A stretch of 64,000 bases of DNA from Candidatus Methylomicrobium oryzae (GCF_016745425.1 NZ_JAERVK010000002.1:234823-298822); one strand, 5' to 3'; shown: positions 1 to 11,675, numbered from the stretch's first letter. Notes: generated from the sequence alone by a model not told the origin. Made by a program: numbers and translations.

Positions 1-1
1 G

Positions 2-448
2 GTGCTGATGAAGCTGCACGCGGTTGGCCTGCGCGGCGCACGCAACCTGATGCCGAGCGAACTGTCCGGCGGGATGGCCCGGCGGATCGCCTTGGCGCGT
101 GCGATTGCACTCGATCCGATGATGATCATGTACGACGAACCGTTTACCGGTCAGGACCCGATTTCGATGGGCGCGCTGGTGCATCTGATCAAATCGCTGA
201 ACACGACGCTCGGCCTGACCAGTATCATCGTCTCGCACGACGTGCAGGAAACGCTGGCGATCGCTGACTACGCCTACCTGATTTCGGAAGGCAGGATTGC
301 CGGCCAGGGAACGCCCGAGCAAATCCGGCAATCCCCGTCCGAGTGGGTGCAGCAGTTCATCACCGGGGCGGCCGACGGTCCGGTGCATTTTCACTATCCC
401 GCCAAAGACTATTTCGACGACCTGGTCTCGACAGGACGGCGGTACTGA
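2..448 (+). CDS. mlaF: MlaF, phospholipid ABC transporter ATPase (5' partial)
   Basis: This is the C-terminal 148 residues of the ATPase of the Mla system, which moves phospholipids between the inner and outer membranes and acts at the cytoplasmic face of the inner membrane. The ABC signature LSGG is at residues 21-24, the Walker B segment MIMYDEP at 41-47 and the switch His at about 79. The Walker A part lies left of the window, so roughly 120 residues are missing compared with the usual ~270. The end is followed 10 nt later by mlaE, as in the known mla operon. Identity rests on the ATPase motifs plus the mlaE-mlaD neighbours. Confidence 0.93.
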   Translation: MLMKLHAVGLRGARNLMPSELSGGMARRIALARAIALDPMMIMYDEPFTGQDPISMGALVHLIKSLNTTLGLTSIIVSHDVQETLAIADYAYLISEGRIAGQGTPEQIRQSPSEWVQQFITGAADGPVHFHYPAKDYFDDLVSTGRRY

Positions 449-458
449 TTTTCGGACG

Positions 459-1241
459 ATGATTAAGTTTTTGAATTTTTTGGGCAGGACAACCACGACC
501 GGCTTCACCAAGCTGGGGCGAGGCTCCTATTTTCTGCTGGATACCCTGGCCGGCATCGGGAGCATGGCGCTGCGCCCGCGCCTGGTGGTCAACCAGATCT
601 ATTTCGTCGGCGTATTGTCGTTCCTGATCATCGTGATTTCGGGACTCTTCGTCGGGATGGTGCTGGGCCTGCAAGGCTATTACATCCTGTCCGATTTCGG
701 CGCCGAAGAAACCCTGGGCCTGATGGTGGCCGCCTCGCTGGTCAGAGAGCTCGGCCCGGTGGTGACCGCCCTGTTGTTTGCGGGCCGCGCCGGTTCCGCG
801 CTGACCGCCGAAATCGGCCTGATGAAGGCGACCGAGCAGCTTTCCGGGATGGAGATGATGGCGATCGATCCGATCAAGCGGATCATCACTCCGCGTTTTC
901 TGGCCGGCTTCATCGCGATGCCGCTGCTCGCGGCCTTGTTCAGCGCGGTCGGCATTGTCGGCGGACAACTGGTCGGCACGGGTCTGCTCGGTGTCGACGA
1001 CGGTGCCTACTGGTCGCAGATGCAGGCGAATATCGACTTTGAGGACGACATCGTGAACGGTGTCATCAAAAGCCTCGTGTTCGGTTTCGTAACGACTTGG
1101 ATCGCCTTGTTCGAAGGCTACGACACGGTGCCGACCTCCGAAGGCGTCAGCCGGGCCACCACCCGCACCGTCGTGAATTCCGCGTTCAGTATTTTGGGTC
1201 TCGATTTCATTCTGACCGCCCTCATGTTTGGAGACGATTAA
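459..1241 (+). CDS. mlaE: MlaE, phospholipid ABC transporter permease
   Basis: This is the inner-membrane permease of the Mla phospholipid transporter (MlaE/YrbE family), 260 residues, the usual family length. Several long hydrophobic segments are visible, and the conserved stretch around VRELGPVVTALLFAGRAGSA is present. An upstream in-frame start at 297 would overlap mlaF by 150 nt and encodes an Arg/Ser/Pro-rich run typical of out-of-frame translation. I therefore chose the ATG at 459, which begins MIKFLNFLGR as in other family members. It sits between mlaF and mlaD with almost no spacing, so the genes are surely co-transcribed. Confidence 0.95.
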   Translation: MIKFLNFLGRTTTTGFTKLGRGSYFLLDTLAGIGSMALRPRLVVNQIYFVGVLSFLIIVISGLFVGMVLGLQGYYILSDFGAEETLGLMVAASLVRELGPVVTALLFAGRAGSALTAEIGLMKATEQLSGMEMMAIDPIKRIITPRFLAGFIAMPLLAALFSAVGIVGGQLVGTGLLGVDDGAYWSQMQANIDFEDDIVNGVIKSLVFGFVTTWIALFEGYDTVPTSEGVSRATTRTVVNSAFSILGLDFILTALMFGDD

Positions 1242-1242
1242 C

Positions 1243-1716
1243 ATGCAGCACAGCAACACCCAGGACACCCTGGTTGGGCTTTTTGTCGCCGCCGGTATTG
1301 CCGGCCTGTTTTTTCTGGCCCTGCAGGTCAGCAATTTGAGCACTTTCGTCGAGGAAGACACCTACACGGTCACCGCCAGCTTCGAAAACTCGGGCGGACT
1401 GAAAGTCAAGTCGCCGGTATCGGCCGCGGGCGTCAAGATCGGCCAGGTCAAATCGATCAGCTTCGATCCCAAGACTTACCAGTCGGTCGTCGAAATGGCG
1501 ATTTACTCGAAATACGAGAACCTGCCGACCGACACGACCGCCAGCGTCTTTACCGCGGGCCTGCTCGGCGAACAATACGTAAATCTGGAACCGGGCGGTT
1601 CCGACGAATACCTGCAGGACGGCAGCAAGATCGAGATTACCCAGTCGGCAATCATTCTCGAAAAAGCGATCGGCCAGTTCCTGTTCAAATCGGCCGAAGA
1701 AAAGGCCAAGAAATGA
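1243..1716 (+). CDS. mlaD: MlaD, MCE-domain phospholipid-binding subunit
   Basis: This is the MCE-domain protein that forms a periplasmic hexamer on the MlaFEDB complex. It has 157 residues: one N-terminal transmembrane helix (about 8-28, after QDTLVGLFVAAG), then a single MCE domain with the typical SPVSAAGVKIGQVKSI segment and a glycine-rich GLLGEQYVNLEPGG strand. The ATG at 1243 follows a GGAG site and starts just after the mlaE stop. An in-frame ATG at 1228 would overlap mlaE and is less likely. The stop overlaps the mlaB start by 4 nt. Confidence 0.95.
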   Translation: MQHSNTQDTLVGLFVAAGIAGLFFLALQVSNLSTFVEEDTYTVTASFENSGGLKVKSPVSAAGVKIGQVKSISFDPKTYQSVVEMAIYSKYENLPTDTTASVFTAGLLGEQYVNLEPGGSDEYLQDGSKIEITQSAIILEKAIGQFLFKSAEEKAKK

Positions 1717-2024
1717 GCGGACTGAACATCATCGACAAAGGTGCCGGCCATTATCTCGTCGAAGGCGATCTGACTTTCGCGACGATCGACAAGCAGGCGG
1801 TCAAATCGCTGAATTTTTTGACCGCCAACAAGGAGATCACGATCGATCTCGGCCAGATCCGGAATACCGACAGTGCCGGCCTGGCGTTGATGATAGAATG
1901 GATTAAATATTGCCGGGCCAAACGCATCCTGCTCCGTTTCAGCAACGTGCCGAAACAGTTGCTGAGCCTGGCACGGCTGAGCGGTTTCGACCAGGACGCG
2001 CATTTCGCGGTCCATCTCGGATGA
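1713..2024 (+). CDS. mlaB: MlaB, STAS-domain subunit
   Basis: This is a 103-residue STAS-domain protein, the small cytoplasmic partner that stabilises MlaF in the Mla complex. The central RNTDSAGLALMIEW segment matches the STAS loop and helix. The start ATG overlaps the mlaD stop (ATGA). In most Gammaproteobacteria the periplasmic lipid carrier gene mlaC lies between mlaD and mlaB, and a BolA-like gene follows mlaB. Neither is here: mlaD abuts mlaB directly and murA comes next. Confidence 0.9.
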   Translation: MSGLNIIDKGAGHYLVEGDLTFATIDKQAVKSLNFLTANKEITIDLGQIRNTDSAGLALMIEWIKYCRAKRILLRFSNVPKQLLSLARLSGFDQDAHFAVHLG

Positions 2025-3338
<1,314 letters not shown>

Positions 3339-3347
3339 GGTAGCCCG

Positions 3348-3980
3348 ATGCTGACCATAGCCGTATCCAAAGGCCGGATCTTCGAAGAGGCGTTGCCGTT
3401 CCTCGAAGCCGCCGGCATCACCCCGGTCGACGATCCGAAGACCTGCCGCAAGCTGATCCTTCGAACCACGCGCGAGGACGTGCAGTTGGTGATCATCCGT
3501 GCGACCGACGTGCCGACCTTTGTCGAATACGGCGCGGCCGACCTCGGCATCGCCGGCAAGGACGTGCTGCTCGAACATGGCGCCGAGAGCCTGTACGAGC
3601 CGCTCGACCTGAACATCGCGCGCTGCCGGCTGATGACCGCCGCGCACAAGGACGCGCCCCCCTTGTCCGGCCGGCGGCTCCGGGTTGCGACCAAATACGT
3701 GAAGATCGCCCAGCGCTATTTCGCCAACCAAGGCATCCAGGCCGAAATCATCAAGCTGTACGGTTCGATGGAATTGGCGCCGCTGGTCGGCCTCGCCGAC
3801 TGCATCGTCGACCTGGTCGAAACCGGCAACACGCTGAAAGCGAACGATCTGGAGCCGCGCGACCTGATCATGCACATCAGCTCGCGGCTGGTCGTGAACA
3901 AGGCCGCGATGAAAATGAAAAACCGCGCGATCGTGGAACTGCTGAATCAATTCGAAGCGACTCTCGCCACTAAAGGTTAA
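3348..3980 (+). CDS. hisG: ATP phosphoribosyltransferase, short form
   Basis: HisG catalyses the first step of histidine synthesis, joining ATP and PRPP. At 210 residues it is the short form, which lacks the C-terminal regulatory domain. By family knowledge it needs HisZ as regulatory subunit; no hisZ is in the window. Typical segments are [15 protein letters not shown] at the N-terminus, [13 protein letters not shown], and the PRPP-binding stretch [18 protein letters not shown]. It lies 9 nt after murA and 4 nt before hisD, which points to one transcript. Confidence 0.97.
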   Translation: MLTIAVSKGRIFEEALPFLEAAGITPVDDPKTCRKLILRTTREDVQLVIIRATDVPTFVEYGAADLGIAGKDVLLEHGAESLYEPLDLNIARCRLMTAAHKDAPPLSGRRLRVATKYVKIAQRYFANQGIQAEIIKLYGSMELAPLVGLADCIVDLVETGNTLKANDLEPRDLIMHISSRLVVNKAAMKMKNRAIVELLNQFEATLATKG

Positions 3981-3984
3981 CGCC

Positions 3985-5295
3985 ATGCCCAAGATCACCC
4001 TGACCCGCCTCGACGCCGCCTCGCCCGACTTTGCCGCCAGCCTGGACCGGCTGCTGGCCTGGAACGAAAGCGAAGACCTCTCGGTCCATCAGCGGGTACT
4101 CGAGATCATCGCTGACGTACGTGCGTGCGGTGACCGGGCCTTGATCGACTATACCAACCGATTCGACCGGCGCGAATTGAATCAGGCATCCGAACTGGAG
4201 CTGGACAAGGCGCAGTTGAAAGCCGCTTTCGACGCGGTACCCGAAGATCAGGCCAAGGCGCTGCAAACCGCAGCCGGCCGGATCCGCGCCTATGCCGAGC
4301 ATCAAAAGATGGAATCCTGGCGCTATACCGAAGCGGACGGCACCGTGCTCGGCCAGAAAATCACCCCGCTCGACCGGGTCGGCCTGTACGTGCCGGGCGG
4401 TAAGGCCGCTTATCCGTCGTCGGTGCTGATGAACGCGATCCCGGCCAAGGTCGCCGGCGTCCCCGAACTGATCATGGTCGTGCCGGCCCCGCAAGGTGAA
4501 TTGAACCGCTTGGTGCTGGCCGCGGCCCATATCGCCGGCGTCGACCGCGTATTCACGATCGGCGGCGCCCAGGCGGTTGCCGCCTTGGCCTACGGTACCG
4601 AAACCGTGCCGCCGGTCGCGAAGATCGTCGGCCCCGGCAATATTTATGTGGCGACCGCGAAGAAACTGGTTTTCGGCCAGGTCGGGATCGACATGATCGC
4701 GGGTCCGTCCGAAATCCTGGTCATCTGCGACGGTAAGACCGATCCCGACTGGATCGCGATGGACCTGTTCTCGCAGGCCGAACACGACGAAAACGCGCAG
4801 GCGATCCTGATCAGCGACGACGGCGCGTTTCTGGATGCGGTCGAGCAGAGCATCGACAAACTGCTGCCGGAGATGGAGCGGGCCGAAATCATCGAGGCTT
4901 CGCTGCAGGGACGCGGTGCGTTAATTAAAGTCGAAAATCTGCTGCAAGCCGCCGACGTCGCCAACCGGATTGCGCCGGAGCACCTGGAATTGTCGGTTGA
5001 CGATCCGGAAGCGTTGAGCGAACACATTCGCCACGCCGGCGCGATCTTCCTCGGCCGCCATACCGCCGAAGCCTTGGGCGACTACTGCGCCGGCCCGAAT
5101 CATGTGCTGCCCACCTCCGGCACCGCGCGCTTTTCCTCGCCGCTCGGCGTCTATGATTTCCAGAAGCGCACCAGTCTGATCAACTGCTCGCCGCAAGGCT
5201 CCAGCGAACTCGGTAAGACCGCGTCGATCCTGGCGCGAGGCGAAAGCCTGACCGCGCATGCGCGTTCTGCGGAATATCGGATCAAAGCCGGTTAA
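3985..5295 (+). CDS. hisD: Histidinol dehydrogenase
   Basis: HisD performs the last two oxidations of histidine synthesis (histidinol to histidine) using NAD and a zinc ion. The 436 residues are the usual length. The signature [20 protein letters not shown], the [12 protein letters not shown] stretch, the DMIAGPSEI motif and the [11 protein letters not shown] segment with zinc ligands are all visible. It closes the murA-hisG-hisD run. The hisC that often follows in relatives is replaced here by the thiC unit. Confidence 0.97.
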   Translation: MPKITLTRLDAASPDFAASLDRLLAWNESEDLSVHQRVLEIIADVRACGDRALIDYTNRFDRRELNQASELELDKAQLKAAFDAVPEDQAKALQTAAGRIRAYAEHQKMESWRYTEADGTVLGQKITPLDRVGLYVPGGKAAYPSSVLMNAIPAKVAGVPELIMVVPAPQGELNRLVLAAAHIAGVDRVFTIGGAQAVAALAYGTETVPPVAKIVGPGNIYVATAKKLVFGQVGIDMIAGPSEILVICDGKTDPDWIAMDLFSQAEHDENAQAILISDDGAFLDAVEQSIDKLLPEMERAEIIEASLQGRGALIKVENLLQAADVANRIAPEHLELSVDDPEALSEHIRHAGAIFLGRHTAEALGDYCAGPNHVLPTSGTARFSSPLGVYDFQKRTSLINCSPQGSSELGKTASILARGESLTAHARSAEYRIKAG

Positions 5296-5380
5296 AAGGC
5301 GGAGCCAATGCTTAGCCAGATCAGTAGCCTGAGCTTGCAAAACCGACTGTTTTACTTTATTTTAGCGAAATCCGTATAGG

Positions 5381-5458
5381 CTAGGGGTGCTTGCCGCGCG
5401 GCGGCAGGCTGAGAATCACCCTTTGAACCTGATTCCGGTTAATACCGGCGTAGGAAAG
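5381..5458 (+). promoter_or_regulatory. TPP riboswitch (thi box) upstream of thiC
   Basis: The conserved thi-box blocks occur in order: CTAGGGGTGC, GGCTGAGAA, ACCCTTTGAACCTGAT, GGTTAATACCGGCGTAGGAA. They lie 49 nt upstream of the thiC start, the classical target. By family knowledge thiamine pyrophosphate binding shuts the gene off. The thiC ribosome site (GGAG at about 5495) lies shortly downstream, so masking of the ribosome site is the likely mechanism; I see no clear intrinsic terminator between riboswitch and gene. Confidence 0.95.
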
Positions 5459-5464
5459 CCCTAA

Positions 5465-7375
<1,911 letters not shown>

Positions 7376-7380
7376 AACCC

Positions 7381-7413
7381 AAGGGCGAGGTGGAAAACCC
7401 CGCCTCGCCCTTT
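7381..7413 (+). terminator. Rho-independent terminator after thiC
   Basis: A hairpin with the stem GGGCGAGG / CCTCGCCC followed by TTT begins 6 nt after the thiC stop codon. The T-run is short, but position and stem strength fit a terminator. Confidence 0.8.
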
Positions 7414-7491
7414 ACCGCCCTCGTTTCTACCTTTTGCGTCATCGCTAACCCCGCAGCAATTTCGAGGAACGGCCAATCTCCACCCTGCAAA

Positions 7492-7515
7492 CGTAGGGTA
7501 CGCTGCGCGTACCTT
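7492..7515. repeat. Single REP-type palindrome (family A)
   Basis: The segment CGTAGGGTACGCTGCGCGTACC is an imperfect palindrome. The same sequence occurs as a perfect inverted pair at 43367-43445, so it belongs to a dispersed repeat family. It lies in the 562-base gene-free stretch between thiC and the RAYT pseudogene. Confidence 0.75.
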
Positions 7516-7688
7516 TACTAAATCTTCAAAGCGTCACTCAACTGTAATAACGGTGAGCGGATGCCGTTAGGTGATCAGGAATATAAACCGGTTCCGCCTA
7601 ATGGGTTAGCATTACCCCTGTAACTATCTGGAATGATGCGCCTCCTGACATCGGCACATCCTATGCTATGCGGCGCATCTTATGGTCT

Positions 7689-7710
7689 TATTGATTCTAT
7701 AGAATCAATA
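7689..7710. repeat. Perfect 22-bp palindrome
   Basis: The sequence TATTGATTCTA / TAGAATCAATA is a perfect palindrome without a loop. It resembles an operator-type site, but no intact gene starts nearby, and the RAYT pseudogene ends about 230 bp to the right on the other strand. Function unknown. Confidence 0.5.
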
Positions 7711-7770
7711 TCGAGATTCACTGTCTTCAGCTCTTTCCGGCATCGACCAAAATTGGCTCTCTTCAATAAA

Positions 7771-7854
7771 GTAGCCTCGATGAAGCGTCGTAGCGGAATC
7801 GAGGAAATTCTGGCTTCGATTTCCTTTGATTCCGCATGGCTTCATCGAGGCTAC
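7771..7854. repeat. REP/BIME element beside the RAYT pseudogene
   Basis: This is an 84-bp inverted repeat. GTAGCCTCGATGAAGCG at the left end pairs with the complementary CTTCATCGAGGCTAC at the right end, and inner arms around AGCGGAATCGAGGAAA pair with TTTCCTTTGATTCCGC. It lies about 85 bp beyond the 3' end of the RAYT transposase remnant, the arrangement known for RAYTs and their cognate REP sequences. Confidence 0.8.
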
Positions 7855-7937
7855 ATGCTGAATTCTTTCCTGGTAGACGGGACGCCGAAGCGTTCCGGGC
7901 CTGCATTCCTACGCTGAAGCGCGGGAACAATGCAAAA

Positions 7938-8459
7938 TTAGTCTGGAACGTTGAGCGAATCTTCAACATTCCCGTACCAATCCATCGGAAGAATGCCGTC
8001 GCGAACGTAGCGGTGAAAAGAGGAATATGGCCAATCGCATACTCGCTTGACGTAGCCATGTTTTAACGGATTAACATAATCAATATGTTTCGCATAATCA
8101 CGTTCTGTTGTGAGGGTATGTTCCCAATAACGGCGCTGCCAGATGCGGCGTTCGGCGCGTTGGCGGCGGACGAATGAGAGGCGTTCGATGCGCGGCAATC
8201 CTTTTGAAAACATCAGCTTAATCAAGCGTCAACGGACCGGAAAATCATCCGTATCGGGCGGCAGCGTCCAGATGGCGTGCATGTGATCCGGCAATACCAC
8301 CCAAGCATCGATGTAAAAGGGATATAAAACCTTAACCCGGCTGACCGAATCCCGTAACAAATCGATATGGTCCGTCAACAAGGTTCGTTGCCGTTCGAGC
8401 AAATTGACCGTGAAAAAGTAACAGCCACCCGCGACGAAATTGCGCCGATAATTTGGCAT
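7938..8459 (-). pseudogene. REP-associated tyrosine transposase (RAYT), nonsense-mutated
   Basis: Two same-frame halves read through as one RAYT (Y1-type HUH transposase). The first half (8459 down to 8229) carries the histidine pair in LPDHMHAIW and ends DDFPVR. The second resumes after a TGA as RLIKLMFSKGLPR. The family normally has RWRLIK here, so TGG has become TGA at 8229-8231. The second half also reads HIDYVNPLKHG where the family usually has about two more residues between V and N, which suggests a 6-nt deletion. The start ATG at 8459 is only 11 bp from the end of an IS256-family element, so the native promoter is gone. Non-functional as it stands. Confidence 0.88.
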
Positions 8460-8470
8460 CGCACCACCGA

Positions 8471-9795
8471 GGGTGTCCTGAATTTTGTGTAAACGGGATT
8501 TTATTAACGGTTGAGCGTCCGATCGTCAAATTGAATACTAAACCGATTTAAAGCGGCTTTCCAGTCCTGCAATGGCATGGTCCATTTTTTACTGATGTTC
8601 ATTAGCGCCAGATAGAACAATTTTGATAAAGCCTCGTCGCTGGGAAACGAGCCCCGATTCTTGGTGATTTTCCGTAGGCTCATATTGACCGACTCGATAG
8701 CGTTGGTGGTGTAAATGATCCGGCGAATCTCCGGCGGATAGTCGAAAAATGGGATGATCCGGTCCCAGTTGCGCCGCCAAATTTGGGCAATTGATGGATA
8801 AGCGTCGTTCCATTGCGTCTCGAATTCCTCCAGTTTCTGCTCGGCCTCAGCGACGGTAGCAGACTGGTATATTCGCTTGAGATCATCGGCAACCTGTTTA
8901 CGCATTTTCCAACTGACATAGTTTAGACTGTTGCGCACCAGATGCACGATGCATAGCTGGACAGCTGTTTGCGGATAAACGGTTTCGATGGCTTCGGGAA
9001 AACCTTTCAAGCCATCGACACAAGCAATAAACATATCCTGTACGCCACGATTCTTCATCTCGGTAACCACCTGCAGCCAGAACTTGACCCCCTCGGTTTG
9101 GGCGATCCACAGCCCCAGAACTTCCTTCTCACCATTCAGATTGATGCCAATCGCCAGATAGACAGCTTTCACCCGCACCGCACCGGTATCGCGCACTTTG
9201 ACATGAATGCAATCGAGATAGACGATGGGATAGATCGGTTCGAGCGGACGCGATTGCCAGGCTTTGACTTCATCCGCTACCGCGTCGGTGACCGAGGAAA
9301 TCAGCGAAGGCGAGACCTCGGCACCATAGAGCTCTTCCAGATGACTCTGGATTTCCCGCACCGTCAGTCCACGGGCATAGAGCGAAATGATCTTGTCATC
9401 GAAGCCCGTCCAGCGGGATTGGTGTTTGGTGATGATTTGCGGCTCGAAGCTGCCATGGCGATCACGCGGAATTTCGAGCGGTAATTCGCCGAAGTCACCT
9501 TTCAGTGTCTTGCGGCTCTTGCCATTGCGGGTATTGCCGACGGCATTGGTGACAGGTTCGTGCTTGGCATGACCCAGGTGTTCGGTCATTTCGGCTTCCA
9601 GTGCCCGTTCAACCAGCGCCTTGGTCAATTGCTTCAACAGGCCGTTTTCGCCAATCAAATCTTCGGGTTTTTGATAGCCCGAGAGCAAGGTATCGAGCAG
9701 TTCGGTCGGGATGGTTTTTGATACGGTCATTTTTTCTCCTTTACGGAACGGTAGTTTCCTACCTAATGGCCCTTTACACAAAAATTCTTACACCC
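8471..9795 (-). mobile_element. IS256-family insertion sequence, complete
   Basis: The element is about 1325 bp. The left end reads GGGTGTCCTGAATTTTGTGT. The reverse complement of the right end reads GGGTGTAAGAATTTTTGTGT, so the two form imperfect terminal inverted repeats. It carries one intact transposase gene. I find no matching 8-9 bp target duplication in the flanks. The right flank is a cut tniA gene whose remainder is absent on the left, where a RAYT gene begins, so a deletion or recombination probably followed insertion. The exact ends could be shifted by 1-2 bp. Confidence 0.85.
8504..9730 (-). CDS. IS256-family (mutator-type) transposase
   Basis: This is a 408-residue DDE transposase of the Transposase_mut family. 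The catalytic residues are visible: Asp173 in VYLDCIHVKV, Asp239 in ACVDGLKGFPEA and Glu346 in TTNAIESVN. The region between them holds the expected helical insertion with CIVHLVRNSL. The start MTVSKTIPTE at 9730 follows a good GGAGAAAA site. A longer in-frame start at 9781 lies inside the inverted repeat and is not used. The frame is intact, so the element may still be active. Confidence 0.95.
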   Translation of the reverse strand: MTVSKTIPTELLDTLLSGYQKPEDLIGENGLLKQLTKALVERALEAEMTEHLGHAKHEPVTNAVGNTRNGKSRKTLKGDFGELPLEIPRDRHGSFEPQIITKHQSRWTGFDDKIISLYARGLTVREIQSHLEELYGAEVSPSLISSVTDAVADEVKAWQSRPLEPIYPIVYLDCIHVKVRDTGAVRVKAVYLAIGINLNGEKEVLGLWIAQTEGVKFWLQVVTEMKNRGVQDMFIACVDGLKGFPEAIETVYPQTAVQLCIVHLVRNSLNYVSWKMRKQVADDLKRIYQSATVAEAEQKLEEFETQWNDAYPSIAQIWRRNWDRIIPFFDYPPEIRRIIYTTNAIESVNMSLRKITKNRGSFPSDEALSKLFYLALMNISKKWTMPLQDWKAALNRFSIQFDDRTLNR

Positions 9796-10148
9796 TCCGG
9801 CCGTGCTAAACTGCATTTCTGCCGGGTCAGGAAATGCTTATGTATCAAATCGCTGATGATGCGCTCGACCGGTTCGGACAGGCGTCTCTTGCCTTTGCCC
9901 CCACTGGATTTGCCGGGAGCCAAATCTGTCACCAAACCTGTGCCTTGTCGATAACGTCTGATTAGCAAGTACACTTGTCGACGGGACACGCCCAATTGCT
10001 CGGCGGCGTCATCGGCCGCCTGACGGCCGATGGGCTCCAATGCCGCCAACGGGGCAATGAAACGAGCCCGTCGACTTGCCAATTCCCAGGCATCCTCGGA
10101 CAGTGTGAGCAAACCCTGTTCAATGACAGGAAGTGTATCGGGTTCCAT
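9796..10148 (-). pseudogene. tniA: TniA transposase stub (Tn402/Tn5053 class), truncated by IS256
   Basis: The N-terminal ~117 residues of a TniA/TnsB-like DDE integrase remain. They include a helix-turn-helix around AAEQLGVSRRQVYLLIRRYR, the linker VTDLAPGKSSGGKGK and the segment LIHKHFLTRQKCSLA that leads into the next DNA-binding domain. Known TniA proteins are ~560 residues with the DDE core downstream, so the catalytic domain is lost. The reading frame runs into the IS256 inverted repeat after KCSLARP. The ATG at 10148 begins MEPDTLPVIEQG. The transposon inner end lies just upstream, as in intact Tn402-type elements. Confidence 0.88.
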
Positions 10149-10158
10149 GCCTAAACCT

Positions 10159-10292
10159 CATTTTTGTGCAGAGGAGTTTTAAGCATAAACCAGCACTGTG
10201 CAGATGACTACTGATTTATGATGGCTCAAGAGTCCTCTGCACAAGGCGGTTCTAAACCAATAAAATGGTGCAAACGACTTCTGAAAATGACA
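10159..10292 (-). mobile_element. Inner (tniA-side) end of a Tn402/Tn5053-type transposon
   Basis: Read on the minus strand from 10292, the end begins TGTCATTTTCAGAAGTCG, matching the terminal sequence of the Tn402/Tn5053 class. Three same-orientation binding-site-like repeats follow: CAGAAGTCGTTTGCAC, CAGTAGTCATCTGCAC and AAAACTCCTCTGCAC. A fourth copy lies inverted (AGAGTCCTCTGCACA on the plus strand at about 10229-10243). This multi-repeat layout upstream of tniA is the known design of these elements. The outer end, tniB, tniQ and tniR are not in the window. Confidence 0.82.
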
Positions 10293-10382
10293 GTTTGTCA
10301 GGCGGTCACTTTGAGGATAAAACGTCGATCCCTCTCTCTTAAAAACGGGAGGTTACGCTATCGTCACCCCGTCTTCCCGTAC

Positions 10383-10628
10383 TTAATACGGAAATGGAAC
10401 TTCGCCCCCTTCACTGAAGGCTTTTCCAATAGTCTCCGATCCTGTATGTATCCATCCATCTTTAATGAATAAGGAAGATTGAGATAAAATTGCTGCCCAT
10501 CCAGCAAGATCGCCAAGACTATTAACCTTTATTTTAGCGATTTCCTGATTAGACAGCTTAATTTTAACCAAACCTGTATTGGTCCTGACATTCCAGCCTA
10601 AATCATAAGCTTCTACTTTAAGAGTCAT
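10383..10628 (-). CDS. Hypothetical protein, 81 aa
   Basis: I do not recognise this small AT-rich gene. The ATG at 10628 (MTLKVEAYDLGWNV) has a good site, AAGGGGAT, five bases upstream; an in-frame ATG at 10652 is possible but has none. The protein is soluble-looking with a central GDLAGWAAILSQSS segment and ends EVPFPY. Base composition is lower in GC than the surrounding core genes, as is the next gene at 10839-11675, so both may have come with the mobile DNA. Confidence 0.55.
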   Translation of the reverse strand: MTLKVEAYDLGWNVRTNTGLVKIKLSNQEIAKIKVNSLGDLAGWAAILSQSSLFIKDGWIHTGSETIGKAFSEGGEVPFPY

Positions 10629-10838
10629 TTTTATCCCCTTATCTTGAGTCATTATTAATTTCCCATTCGTCAAACAATTAAGATAATCTGACACCGCCTT
10701 TAGTGGGCTTGGCCGAAGCCGAAAAATCATATACTTTGATGAAACTCGTGAAGAAACTTTAGGCCGTATTCCGATTGATCGCAATGTTAAGTTTATTTCT
10801 TTTAAAGGGAGAGCAAAAAGTATTCTTCTCAACTCTTT

Positions 10839-11675
10839 TTAGAATGGGGGAGGTAAATTACCAGGTGCAGTCCAGCATTTTCCTTCGCTGCGTGCCTGTG
10901 CTGCGAAGTTAGGATGAACAGTGATCCAAGCAATATCGACACTAACCCAACCTCTACCGTCAAACCATGCTTTCGGATCGAAACGCCAAGCAAACGTACC
11001 TCCCTTGTCCCCAATGTAACTCCAGTCGGCGCGAACTTTGTTAAGACTATGTCTAATTGTTTCGTGGCGACAGTAAATATAGTTATCAAAGCCCTTGGCC
11101 GAATGAGTATTTAGCTTAAATACTTCATTCCCTTCTGAAGAGTAAGAGTTATATGCCTCTTCACCGATAACGGGCAATAAAATCCGGAAGCCTTGCATAA
11201 CGATTTCGGTGGGTAAATCGAATAAATCTTTATCTCCCCGATTCTGATTAACTCTATATACAGAGAGTGCATATTTGCATTTATTGCCTCCTATGGTATC
11301 CTTTAAAAAGCAATTGGTTGTAGGCTTTTCTGATCTTTCAATTTCTGCCAACAAATTATTCCATTCATATTTTTTCATCGTAATTTTGATCTCTTGCTGA
11401 TCAGATGAATTGATACTCTTCTTAGTCATTTGAGATGCCTGAAGATCAGCTTGAAAACGGCTAGTTTCTTTACATGTGCGTCCATCGTAATAACTAACAG
11501 AGCAGTTAGGGTTAGATGCTCCGCAATATATTACGCCGCATTCACCGCCACACCATGATGGTGACTCGCACTTTTCTCTGCTTCTATCTGGGCATACAAC
11601 GCAGTAATCATCAGCTAAAACAGGCATTGTAAAAAATGTAGAGAGTAAAATCGTTCCAAAGATACGAAATGTCAT
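10839..11675 (-). CDS. Cys-rich exported hypothetical protein, 278 aa
   Basis: The function is not recognised. A signal peptide is clear at residues 1-21 (cleavage after VLA). A cysteine-rich stretch follows, with about nine Cys between residues 25 and 70, including CVVCPDRSREKC and CGGECGVIYCG. The rest is soluble, ending in a Trp-rich part (WRFDPKAWFDGRGW) and a PPPF tail. The ATG at 11675 follows GGAGATTAAAG. The gene is AT-rich compared with core genes and sits between the transposon end and the PKD gene. It is probably exported and disulfide-bonded; that is inference. Confidence 0.7.
   Translation of the reverse strand: MTFRIFGTILLSTFFTMPVLADDYCVVCPDRSREKCESPSWCGGECGVIYCGASNPNCSVSYYDGRTCKETSRFQADLQASQMTKKSINSSDQQEIKITMKKYEWNNLLAEIERSEKPTTNCFLKDTIGGNKCKYALSVYRVNQNRGDKDLFDLPTEIVMQGFRILLPVIGEEAYNSYSSEGNEVFKLNTHSAKGFDNYIYCRHETIRHSLNKVRADWSYIGDKGGTFAWRFDPKAWFDGRGWVSVDIAWITVHPNFAAQARSEGKCWTAPGNLPPPF

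Noticed and set aside
10660..10842. Plus-strand 50-codon frame ending GRIPIDRNVKFISFKGRAK
   Set aside because: Looks coding-like, but no start or family was found, and the minus strand is open too; undecided, not annotated.
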